From positions 1 through 64,000 of the forward strand of contig CAZXFA010000002.1 in assembly GCA_964640085.1 (NCBI GenBank): 64,000 bases of DNA, read 5' to 3'. The stretch's first letter is position 1, and every line of letters starts with the position of its first letter. The notes beneath the pieces were generated by a model. That model did not search any database. It worked only from the letters and a program-made list of their open reading frames with translations, and was not told the DNA's origin. The stretch comes from CAZXFA01 sp964640085. Lineage in GTDB: Bacteria; Actinomycetota; UBA4738; HRBIN12. Shown in pieces: positions 26,545 to 34,137 of the stretch. Both the position numbers and the translations under genes were made by a program.

Positions 26545-27410
26545 GCCGTTCGCCCTCCGAGGATCCCTTGCGGCCGCAGCGAGAGCGCGAGGATGAAGGT
26601 GGCGAGCCAGGCCGGCCAGATCCACAGGGTCCCGGCGTACAGCGTGACCTGGGCCTCGATAACCCCCAGCACGAATGCCGCGACGATCGCGCCGAACACG
26701 TTCCCCAGGCCCCCGAACGTGACGATGATGAACCCCTTGATCATCCACTCCCAGCCGATGTGCGGCGTCATGAACGCCTTGGTCCCCAGCAGGACGCCGC
26801 TGATCCCCGTCACCACGAACGCCAGGGCGAAGGTCGCCCCGTAGATGCGGTCGATCCCGATCCCCACCACCCTGGCGCCGGGGAGCGAGCTGGCGACCGC
26901 GCGCATCGCCTGCCCCATCGACGTTCGGCCGAGGAACTGCCGCAGGAGGACGATCAGCAGGACCGCGAAGACGATCAGGAGCACGTCGTGCCATGCGACC
27001 CGGCCGAACCAGAGCCGGAAGCTCCCGTCCACGAACGTGGGGATCGACTTCACACGCGGACCGAACGACTCGAGGAGCAGGTATTCCATCAGGATCGCGA
27101 GGCCCAACGTGAACAGGAGCGGGCCGAACGCCCATTCCGCCCTTCGCAGCAGGGAACGGATCGCCAGCTGGTACAGCAGCCACCCGAAGAGCACCATCGC
27201 GACCAGCATCAACCCGAGCCCCAGCGCCATCGACATCCCGGCCTGGACCATCACCAGCCACACGAGGTAGGCACCCAGGACCGCGACGTGGCCGTGCGCG
27301 AAGTTGAAGACGTGGCTCACGCCGAACACCACGGTGAGACCGATCGCCATCGTCGCGTACAGGGAGCCGATGATGAGGCCACTCCAGAGGGCGTTGAAGA
27401 ACGCGTCCAT
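26541..27410 (-). CDS. livH: Branched-chain-type ABC transporter permease LivH
   Basis: 289-residue permease: GLIIGSLYATMAIGLTVVFGVSHVFNFAHGHVAVLGAYL is the family signature, and FGGLGNVFGAIVAAFVLGVIEA lies near the C-terminus. It forms a heterodimer with LivM. Only one base separates it from the livF stop. Confidence 0.93.
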   Translation of the reverse strand: MDAFFNALWSGLIIGSLYATMAIGLTVVFGVSHVFNFAHGHVAVLGAYLVWLVMVQAGMSMALGLGLMLVAMVLFGWLLYQLAIRSLLRRAEWAFGPLLFTLGLAILMEYLLLESFGPRVKSIPTFVDGSFRLWFGRVAWHDVLLIVFAVLLIVLLRQFLGRTSMGQAMRAVASSLPGARVVGIGIDRIYGATFALAFVVTGISGVLLGTKAFMTPHIGWEWMIKGFIIVTFGGLGNVFGAIVAAFVLGVIEAQVTLYAGTLWIWPAWLATFILALSLRPQGILGGRTA

Positions 27411-27411
27411 G

Positions 27412-28110
27412 TCAGAAGTACGCCTCCTTGATCTCGTCGACGTCGGCTTCGGAGGCCCGCCGCTCGAACGCCACGGTGCCCTTCTTCAGCAGGTACAGGC
27501 GCTCGGCGAGCCGCAGCGCGTAGTCGATCTCCTGCTCCACGAGGAGGACCGTGATCCCCCGCTCCTGGTTGATGCGTCGGATCGCCTCGTAGACGTGCTT
27601 CTTGACGCCCGGTGCCAGTCCGATCGAAGGCTCGTCGACCAGCAGGAGCCGGGCGCTGCTCATCAGTCCGCGGGCGATCGCCACCATGCGTCCCTCGCCG
27701 CCGGAGAGCGTCATGCACGGCTGCCGCTGCCGGTGCCGGAGCGGGGGGAAGATCTCGAACACGGCATCCAGGTTGTCCCGAAGATCCTTCCGGGCGGCCT
27801 TCGTGTACGCACCCATGCGGAGGTTCTCCAGCACCGTCATGTCGGTGAAGAGGTAGCGTTCCTCCGGGATGTAGGCGAGGCCCCGCGCCACCACGTCGTG
27901 GGCCGGCAGCGATGAGATCTCGTCGCCGAGGAACGAGATGGTGCCGCCCGTCGCGGGATGGAACCCCGAGATCGCCTTGAGGAGGGTGCTCTTCCCGTGG
28001 CCGTTCGGTCCGAGGAGAGCCACGATCTCGCCCTCCCGCACGTCGATGGTCACCCCCCGCAGGACCTGGATGTCCAGGTAGCCGCCGGTCACGCTGCGGA
28101 GCTCGAGCAT
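27412..28110 (-). CDS. livF: Branched-chain-type ABC transporter ATPase LivF
   Basis: 232-residue short ABC ATPase: Walker A LLGPNGHGKST (the usual G-A/K replaced by GHGK), signature LSGGEGRMVAIARGL and Walker B LLLVDEPSIGLAP. The signature SGGEGR differs from the common SGGEQQ. The ATG at 28110 shares its first base with the livG stop (TGATG); a TTG one codon upstream is less likely. Confidence 0.93.
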   Translation of the reverse strand: MLELRSVTGGYLDIQVLRGVTIDVREGEIVALLGPNGHGKSTLLKAISGFHPATGGTISFLGDEISSLPAHDVVARGLAYIPEERYLFTDMTVLENLRMGAYTKAARKDLRDNLDAVFEIFPPLRHRQRQPCMTLSGGEGRMVAIARGLMSSARLLLVDEPSIGLAPGVKKHVYEAIRRINQERGITVLLVEQEIDYALRLAERLYLLKKGTVAFERRASEADVDEIKEAYF

Positions 28111-28847
28111 CAATCCGCGGCCCCCGCGGAGCCCTCGTCGATCCCGCCGCCGAGGTACACGTCGACGACCCGCTCGTGCCGCTTCACGTCCTCCGGCTCG
28201 CCCTGGTACAGGACCGAGCCGTTGTGGAGGATCATCATCCGGTCCGACACCCCGATCAGCACATCGAGGAGGTGCTCGATGATGATGACGGTGATCCCCC
28301 AGGCCTCGCGGACCCTGGCCACCAGATCCAGGTAGTCCTGGATCTCGACGTGGGAGAACCCGGCCATCGGCTCGTCGAGCAGCAAGAGCCTCGGCCCGGT
28401 AGCGAGGGCCGCCCCCAGCACGACCTTCTTGGTCACGAACAGGTCCAGGTTGGTAGCGCGCCTACCGATCACCGGGCCGAGGTTCAGGAAGTCCACGATC
28501 TCGGGCACCCGGGCCGCGCCGTCTCCCCGGCCGAACGACGCCCCCACCCGGATGTTGTCCTCCACGGACATCGAGTGGAACAGGATCGGCGTCTGGAAGG
28601 TCCTGGTCAGGCCCAGGTGGCAGATCTGGTTGGGGGCCAGACCCACGATCTGACGGCCGTCGAACACCACGCCCCCCGAGGTCGGGCGGTAGAAGCCGGA
28701 GACCGTGGCGAACAGCACGGACTTGCCGGCCCCGTTCGGGCCGGCGATCCCGAAGACCTCCCCCTGCTCGACCTGGAAGGAAACGCCATCGACCGCCACC
28801 AGGCTGCCGAAGCGCTTGGCCAGCGCCTCGACCTCGAGCAGGCTCAT
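28110..28847 (-). CDS. livG: Branched-chain-type ABC transporter ATPase LivG
   Basis: 245-residue ABC ATPase: Walker A IAGPNGAGKSVL, Walker B LLLLDEPMAGFSH and switch His in IIIEHLLDVLI. The usual LSGGQ signature is replaced around VTKKVVLGAALATGP, where TKK stands in place of SGG. LivG proteins usually keep LSYGQ(R/Q), so this site is worth checking. It pairs with LivF. Confidence 0.9.
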   Translation of the reverse strand: MSLLEVEALAKRFGSLVAVDGVSFQVEQGEVFGIAGPNGAGKSVLFATVSGFYRPTSGGVVFDGRQIVGLAPNQICHLGLTRTFQTPILFHSMSVEDNIRVGASFGRGDGAARVPEIVDFLNLGPVIGRRATNLDLFVTKKVVLGAALATGPRLLLLDEPMAGFSHVEIQDYLDLVARVREAWGITVIIIEHLLDVLIGVSDRMMILHNGSVLYQGEPEDVKRHERVVDVYLGGGIDEGSAGAAD

Positions 28848-28889
28848 CGGGTGCCGCGCGCTCGATGGATGAGCTCGATCACCAGCCGG

Positions 28890-30197
28890 CTACTTCACCC
28901 ACGGAGGCAGCTGGATCTCCCCCTCCGCCGCGCTGTCGGGGAGCACGGCGACGTGTTGCACGTTCTGGACCTGGGACCAGATCGTCGGCAGCAGCTCGTC
29001 GCCCGCCATCGCGTACTGGCCCTCCTCCAGCGGGGCGAACTGGAACGTCCCCGCGAAGCCCGTGTACACGGTGCTCCGGATAGTGTCGTTGACCTCGTCG
29101 AAGCACTCGACGCAGCCGACCGACTCCACGGCGTTGGCCCAGATGTCGAAAGCGTCGCGCACGACGAACGGGTGGATGGACAACGGCTCCCGCCCGTACC
29201 GCTCCTCCCATCGGGCGATGTAGTCGGCCTTGTCCACCCCCACCCGATCGGAGACGCCGATCACGGTCGCCCACAGCAGCCCGTTGGCGTTCTCCCCCGT
29301 GAGCTCGAGGAACTCGGGGATGTTCGGCGTGTACTGCATGTACACGAGGCTCCGGATCCCGGAGTCACCGAACTGGCGCATGAACTGGTTCATGAACCGG
29401 GCGGCATCCGACGGGTCGAGGTTCCAGAACGTCACGAAGGCGGGCTCCGCCTCCCCGATCCGCGAGAGGACCGGGCCCCACTCCTGGACCCCGAACGGCG
29501 TGACCTCGTCGACGGCCACCTCGTACCCGGCCTCGGTGATGAACTGCTTGAACGCCTCGGCGCCGACGACGTTGTACGCGTAGTCGGTGGTGATCACGGC
29601 GACCGACCGGTTCGCGGGCTCGAACCCGATCTGCTCGGCGATCTGGGGCAGCAGCTCGGCTGCGTTGACGCCATAGTCGTAGTCGCTGGGGTCGTACTGG
29701 AAGACGTTGCTGTACTTCTCGGGGTCCTCGCGGACCGGGTCCACCGCGGCGGTCATCGTGACGGCGTGCAGGTACGGCATGTCGCCCTCGCCGAAAGCCA
29801 GGGTGTTGATCCCGCTGTCGTCGTAGCCGGTGATCACCGCGTCGGGGTCCTCCCCCAGGAGCCGCTCGCCGCACGCCTGGATCGTGTCGACCTCGAGCGC
29901 GCCGACGTCACAGGTGATCAGCGAGAGCTGCCGGCCGAGGACACCGCCCTCCTCGTTGTACTCGTCGACCGCCATCTCCAACGCCTGCAGCATCTCCTCG
30001 CCGTCGCTCGCGTACGGACCCGTCAGGGGCATCGCGGAGGCGATCAGGATGTCCTCCTGCTCTTGGACCTGGTCGCCTTCGGCCTGACCGCCGTCTCCCT
30101 CGTCGTCGTCACCGGGTGCCCCGCAGGCGGCCAGGGCGAGCAGCAACGCCGCCAGAGCTGCGAGCCAACGGAGACGGGCACGTCCTCGGATCAGCAT
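28890..30197 (-). CDS. livK: ABC transporter substrate-binding lipoprotein, LivK-like
   Basis: 435-residue periplasmic-binding-protein type I. Signal peptide and lipobox (LLLALAACG) lie at residues 8-25, followed by an acidic linker and the mature domain beginning ILIASAMPLTGPYASDGEEMLQALEMAVDEYNEEGGVLG. GAGGGGGG precedes the ATG at 30197. As the first gene of the run it should set the specificity of the importer. A homologue may bind amides or urea rather than Leu/Ile/Val, but the ligand cannot be read. Confidence 0.92.
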   Translation of the reverse strand: MLIRGRARLRWLAALAALLLALAACGAPGDDDEGDGGQAEGDQVQEQEDILIASAMPLTGPYASDGEEMLQALEMAVDEYNEEGGVLGRQLSLITCDVGALEVDTIQACGERLLGEDPDAVITGYDDSGINTLAFGEGDMPYLHAVTMTAAVDPVREDPEKYSNVFQYDPSDYDYGVNAAELLPQIAEQIGFEPANRSVAVITTDYAYNVVGAEAFKQFITEAGYEVAVDEVTPFGVQEWGPVLSRIGEAEPAFVTFWNLDPSDAARFMNQFMRQFGDSGIRSLVYMQYTPNIPEFLELTGENANGLLWATVIGVSDRVGVDKADYIARWEERYGREPLSIHPFVVRDAFDIWANAVESVGCVECFDEVNDTIRSTVYTGFAGTFQFAPLEEGQYAMAGDELLPTIWSQVQNVQHVAVLPDSAAEGEIQLPPWVK

Positions 30198-30232
30198 GAT
30201 GACCCCCCTCGGAGTGCGTTCGCTGAGACGTA

Positions 30233-30260
30233 GGTACAGGATGGGATGGAACGGAGTCAA
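30233..30260 (-). promoter_or_regulatory. Candidate promoter of the 17-gene catabolic run
   Basis: On the minus strand TTGACT (30260-30255) is a good -35 match. About 16-18 nt downstream, the TGTACC/TACCTA region is only a weak -10. It lies in the 90-nt divergent gap before livK. Confidence 0.35.
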
Positions 30261-30287
30261 GGCAAGGGCCCACGGAGGGATCGACCG

Positions 30288-31265
30288 ATGGCTCCCGCGC
30301 AGATGGAGGCGGACCCGGTGGAGGTTCGGGCTCGCGCAACCCATGATCGTCACCCCACCGGCAGGACCTGGGGCGTTCGGCTCATCCCCGTGGCGGTGGC
30401 GATCGTCGCGCTGGTCGTCGCCTTCGCGGTCGGGTCGAGCCCGCCATCGACGGGTGACGCGTCATCGCTGAGCGGTCGCATCGCCTTCGTCCGCTCATCG
30501 GGTCGAGACGCGGACATCTTCCTCCTCGAGCCGGCGACCGGGGACGTGACCAGCGTGACGCAGGGTCCGGGCACCCGGAGCGCGCCGGCGTGGTCACCCG
30601 ATGGTGATCGTCTCGCCTTCGTATGGCGAAGGGCATCGGGCGGCGGGTTCAATCTGTACACGATGACGTCGGGCGGCTGGACGCCGGTCCGCCTCACCGA
30701 CGGGTTGTGGATCGACGGCAACCCGTCGTGGAGCCCGGACGGGTCCTCCATCGCCTTCGACAGCAACCGCGACGGCGGACGGGTCGGTGTCTTCGTCGTG
30801 GGTTCGGCCGGGGGCGCGGCCCGGTGGATCGCGGAGGGGCAGTCGCCGAGCTGGTCACCGTCCGGTGACGTGGTCGCCCTCATGCGTCTCGAGGGTGGTA
30901 CGTACGATGTCTTCACGATGCGGCCCGATGGGAGCGACGTCGTCAACCTGACCGCACATCCGTCGGACGACGTGGAGCCATCCTGGGCCCCGGACGGTCG
31001 GCGGATCGCGTTCGCGAGCGATCGTGGAGGCGACTTCGACATCTACGTCCTGGATGTGGTCGATGGTTCCCTCGAGGCGGTCACCGCGGGCCCGGAGGAC
31101 GACCGGCATCCCGCCTGGTCGCCGGATGGGAGGTCCATCGCGTTCGCCCGATCGGGCGGCGAGGTCGCGTCCTCCGCGCTCTTCCTGGTCGAGCTCGGTG
31201 GAGGGCGGGTCGTCCGGATGACCTCGGATCTGCTGTACGACCTGACGCCGACATGGGGAGCATGA
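30288..31265 (+). CDS. Membrane-anchored TolB/WD40-like beta-propeller protein
   Basis: 325-residue protein with one membrane helix (VRLIPVAVAIVALVVAFAVG, about residues 30-50) and an extracellular six-bladed PD40/TolB propeller. Repeats of the form SAPAWSPDGDRLAF, GNPSWSPDGSSIAF, EPSWAPDGRRIAF and HPAWSPDGRSIAF are visible. The ATG at 30288 has GGAGG eight nt upstream; an ATG at 30246 is in frame. It overlaps the molybdoenzyme gene by 4 nt, so the two are probably co-expressed. Confidence 0.9.
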   Translation: MAPAQMEADPVEVRARATHDRHPTGRTWGVRLIPVAVAIVALVVAFAVGSSPPSTGDASSLSGRIAFVRSSGRDADIFLLEPATGDVTSVTQGPGTRSAPAWSPDGDRLAFVWRRASGGGFNLYTMTSGGWTPVRLTDGLWIDGNPSWSPDGSSIAFDSNRDGGRVGVFVVGSAGGAARWIAEGQSPSWSPSGDVVALMRLEGGTYDVFTMRPDGSDVVNLTAHPSDDVEPSWAPDGRRIAFASDRGGDFDIYVLDVVDGSLEAVTAGPEDDRHPAWSPDGRSIAFARSGGEVASSALFLVELGGGRVVRMTSDLLYDLTPTWGA

Positions 31266-32785
31266 GGATGTCCGAGCGCCGAGCGGACGTCTCCGCCTCC
31301 TTGCTCGGCGGGGCAGCCGGTCTGGCCGGGTCCGCGCTCCTCGCCGCGTTCGCGTCCGCGGCGTTCCCGCCGATCGTGCTCGCCGACGCCGTGGTGCGAC
31401 TCACGCCGGGGGGCGTCGCCACCAGCGCGATCGAGGCCTTCGGGCACCGAGCGCTCCCGCTGACCGTGGTGGCGACCACGGGAGCGTTCCTCGCCGCCAC
31501 CGCGGCCTCCGGGTGGATCGCATCGTCGCTCGGACGGCGGCCCGGCTGGAACGGTGCGGCGATCGTCTCGACCGTCGCGCATGGCCTCCCGTATGCCGTC
31601 GTGGCGGCGGTGCTGTTGGTGGACGCTCCGACGGATCCCGTCCGGTCGGTCACGCTCCTGCTCCCTCCGGTCGGGCTCGCCGTCTACGTCACCTGGCTCC
31701 GGTGCCGTCCGGCGCCGGATCGCCCGCGGGTCGGCTCGGCGCCCCCCAACCGGTCGCGCCGCGATCTGCTCGCCGCCTTCGGCCTCGCCACGTTCGGGTT
31801 GGTCGTCGGTTGGGTCGGCTCCGTCGGCTCCATCTCTCGGGGCGTGTCGCGCGGGGGGATCGGAATCCGCGAGCTCGACCTCGCGGACCTGCCAACCATC
31901 GGTCCCGACGCCTCGCGCTTCGAGCTCCCCGGACTCTCGCCCGAGCTCACCCCGACCGAGGATCACTACATCGTCGATACCTCGATCGTCGATCCGATGA
32001 TCGACGAGGACGGGTGGACGCTCTCGATCGGGGGGTTGGTCGAGCGGCCGCTCGAGCTGAGCTACGCGGACCTGCTGCGCTTCCCCAGCTTCGAGCAGGT
32101 CGTCACGATGGAGTGCATCAGCAACGAGGTCGGCGGTGACCTGATCTCGACCGCTCGGTGGGGCGGCGTCAGCCTCCGGGATCTCCTCGGGCGCGCCGGC
32201 CTGCGGGACGGGGCCGTGGAGATCGTCTCGCGCGGGGTCGAGGGGTACTCCGACTCGATCCGCGTCGACCAGGCGATGATGGACACGGCGCTGATCGCGA
32301 TCACGATGAACGGCGAGCCGCTCCCCCGGGAGCACGGGTTCCCCGCCCGGCTGCTGGTCCCCGGACTGTACGGCTACAAGCAGCCGAAATGGCTCGAGCA
32401 GATCACCGCGGTGGGGACCCCCCACAGGGGGTACTGGGAGGCGCGCGGGTGGGCCAAGGAAGGCACCGTCAAGACGATGTCCCGCATCGACACGGTCGCG
32501 ACCGATGGCGAGACGCTGATCGCCGGCGGAATCGCCTTCGCGGGAGACCGGGGCATCGGCCGCGTCGAGTACTCGACGGACGACGGTGAGACCTGGGGAA
32601 CGACCGAAGCCAAGGACCCGTTGTCGCCGCTCTCGTGGCGGCTGTGGCGCGCCTCTCTCGGTCCGGACCCATCCGGGCCACTCGTCGTCCGGGCGGTCGA
32701 CGGGACAGGCAGGGTCCAGACCGGGGTGGTGTCGCGGCCGCACCCCAGCGGTTCCACCGGATGGCACTCCGTCACGCTCGGCTGA
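31262..32785 (+). CDS. Membrane-bound sulfite-oxidase-fold molybdopterin oxidoreductase
   Basis: 507-residue protein. Four to five N-terminal membrane helices (about residues 15-190) precede a sulfite oxidase-type Moco domain: PTEDHYIVDTSIVDPMID, the Moco-ligand Cys285 in TMECISNEVGG, and GYKQPKWLEQI. The C-terminal Mo-co dimerisation domain has GRVEYSTDDGETW. The ATG at 31262 overlaps the propeller stop (ATGA); an ATG at 31268 has better GGGGAG spacing. The substrate is unknown. The membrane-plus-catalytic fusion resembles actinobacterial YedY/sulfite oxidase hybrids. Confidence 0.9.
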   Translation: MRMSERRADVSASLLGGAAGLAGSALLAAFASAAFPPIVLADAVVRLTPGGVATSAIEAFGHRALPLTVVATTGAFLAATAASGWIASSLGRRPGWNGAAIVSTVAHGLPYAVVAAVLLVDAPTDPVRSVTLLLPPVGLAVYVTWLRCRPAPDRPRVGSAPPNRSRRDLLAAFGLATFGLVVGWVGSVGSISRGVSRGGIGIRELDLADLPTIGPDASRFELPGLSPELTPTEDHYIVDTSIVDPMIDEDGWTLSIGGLVERPLELSYADLLRFPSFEQVVTMECISNEVGGDLISTARWGGVSLRDLLGRAGLRDGAVEIVSRGVEGYSDSIRVDQAMMDTALIAITMNGEPLPREHGFPARLLVPGLYGYKQPKWLEQITAVGTPHRGYWEARGWAKEGTVKTMSRIDTVATDGETLIAGGIAFAGDRGIGRVEYSTDDGETWGTTEAKDPLSPLSWRLWRASLGPDPSGPLVVRAVDGTGRVQTGVVSRPHPSGSTGWHSVTLG

Positions 32786-32828
32786 GCCCGGGTTCCATGA
32801 CCAGACCGGATGTGCTCGCGCGAGCCCG

Positions 32829-33917
32829 CTACAGGGAATAGAGGGAGCGTGCGTTCCCTTCGAAGATCATCGATCGCACGTCGTCGAGCCATGCGTCTCG
32901 GGCCCCATGCTCGCGCATGGCTGCCGACGCGTACCGCCACGAGTCCTCGAGGACCTGAGCGCCGAACCAGAACAGCTCGGGCTGGTGGTACCCGTCGGTC
33001 GCGAGCAGGACCTTGGTGGCCGGCGCGAGGTCGAGCATCCGCAGGAGCCGCTCCCCGCTCGTCACCGGCGAGAACAGGTTGAACAGCGAGAGGTCCGCCC
33101 AGACGTTCGGCTTCGTGGCCGCCATGTAGGCCAGCTCCTCGTGCCACGGGTACGACCCGTGGATCAGCACGATCCGCGCGGCCCGCCCCTCGGGGGTCCG
33201 GAGCAGCTCCTCCAGGAGCAGCGGGTTCGCCTCGGCGATCCTGATCTCCGAGTCGCCGATGCCGGTGTGGATCTGGAACGGGAGCCCTAGGTCCGCGGCG
33301 GCACCGAGCGCCCGGCGGAGCAGCACATCCCGGAGCGCCTTCCCCCGGCGCCGGACCGGACCGTCCGAGCGCAGGGAGGCCTCCGCCTCCGGCAAGGTGG
33401 CCTCCGGGTCGACCGCCAGCCCGGTCCGGTAGGCGAGGATCGTCTTGAACGCGACGTACCCATCGCTCGCGGCGGCTTCCATCCGGGCGAGGACGGCGTC
33501 CACGATCTCCTGGGCGGTGCGTCCCTCCTCGATCGCGGCATCGACGAGCGGGTCCAATCGGAGCATCGGATGGACCGAGCAGCTCGACAGCGCCGCGTAC
33601 TCATCGAGCCGCTCGCCCGCCCCGGGTGGCCAGGAGGGGTCCATCACCAGGCCGGTGATCCCCGCGTCGGCGAAGAGCGAGGTAACGTATCGGGGCCAGT
33701 CCCGGCTCGCTTCGGCTCGCGCCGACGCCAGCTCGCCCGCTTCGCACCCCAGGTACCGCGCGAGTCGGACGGTCAGGAGCTCCTGAGCCAGGCGCCAGGG
33801 TCCGTCGGCGCTCCGACGCTGCGACGCGGCGTCCCACTTGTCGATGTCAAGGCTGAGCTCGCTCAGGTCCAGCGGCTCCGGGTGCAGGGAGAACGGGTGG
33901 CAGTGGTCGTCGATCAC
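32829..33917 (-). CDS. Amidohydrolase-2 family protein, FluG N-domain-like
   Basis: 362-residue amidohydrolase. VIDDHCHPFSL gives the HxH metal ligands. FQIHTGIGDSEIRIAEANPLLLEELL, IVLIHGSYPWHEELAYMA and KVLLATDGYHQPELFWFG complete the barrel. This pattern is that of the N-terminal half of eukaryotic FluG, whose C-terminal half is glutamine synthetase-like. Here a GS-like gene is divergent from it. A GTG at 33917 behind GGGGGGAGAC is the start. It may hydrolyse a gamma-glutamyl amide or related product. Confidence 0.88.
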   Translation of the reverse strand: MIDDHCHPFSLHPEPLDLSELSLDIDKWDAASQRRSADGPWRLAQELLTVRLARYLGCEAGELASARAEASRDWPRYVTSLFADAGITGLVMDPSWPPGAGERLDEYAALSSCSVHPMLRLDPLVDAAIEEGRTAQEIVDAVLARMEAAASDGYVAFKTILAYRTGLAVDPEATLPEAEASLRSDGPVRRRGKALRDVLLRRALGAAADLGLPFQIHTGIGDSEIRIAEANPLLLEELLRTPEGRAARIVLIHGSYPWHEELAYMAATKPNVWADLSLFNLFSPVTSGERLLRMLDLAPATKVLLATDGYHQPELFWFGAQVLEDSWRYASAAMREHGARDAWLDDVRSMIFEGNARSLYSL

Positions 33918-34026
33918 GTCTCCCCCCCTCGTCCGCGACCCCCAGATCGGCCCGCGGCATCCTAGCGCGATGGAAGGCACCATCGCGCCTCTCGCTTCCA
34001 TGCGCTCAGCCAGGAACACCCATCGC

Positions 34027-34056
34027 TTGACAACCGAAAGTTCGGTGGGATATACG
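34027..34056 (+). promoter_or_regulatory. Sigma-70-type promoter of the GS-like gene
   Basis: TTGACA (34027-34032) is a perfect -35 hexamer; TATACG (34051-34056) is a fair -10 with an 18-nt spacer. It lies 82 nt before the GTG of the GS-like gene, inside the divergent gap. Confidence 0.6.
34033..34046. promoter_or_regulatory. Candidate operator palindrome ACCGAAAGTTCGGT
   Basis: Six-base perfect arms (ACCGAA/TTCGGT) around AG sit exactly between the -35 and -10 of the GS promoter, a classic repressor position. The Lrp-type regulator at 36850 or the XRE regulator at 39809 are possible binders; this is inference. Confidence 0.45.
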
Positions 34057-34137
34057 CCTGAGAGGTGCACGACGAACGGGCGGCGTCGTAGCCGGCCCGT
34101 GACGTGCCGGCGACCTCGCGTGCGGAAGGGGGGCATC

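Noticed and set aside
32814..32825. Perfect 12-bp palindrome GCTCGCGCGAGC between convergent stops
   Set aside because: Short CpG-rich palindromes arise often by chance at this base composition, and it has no loop or T-run to act as a terminator.
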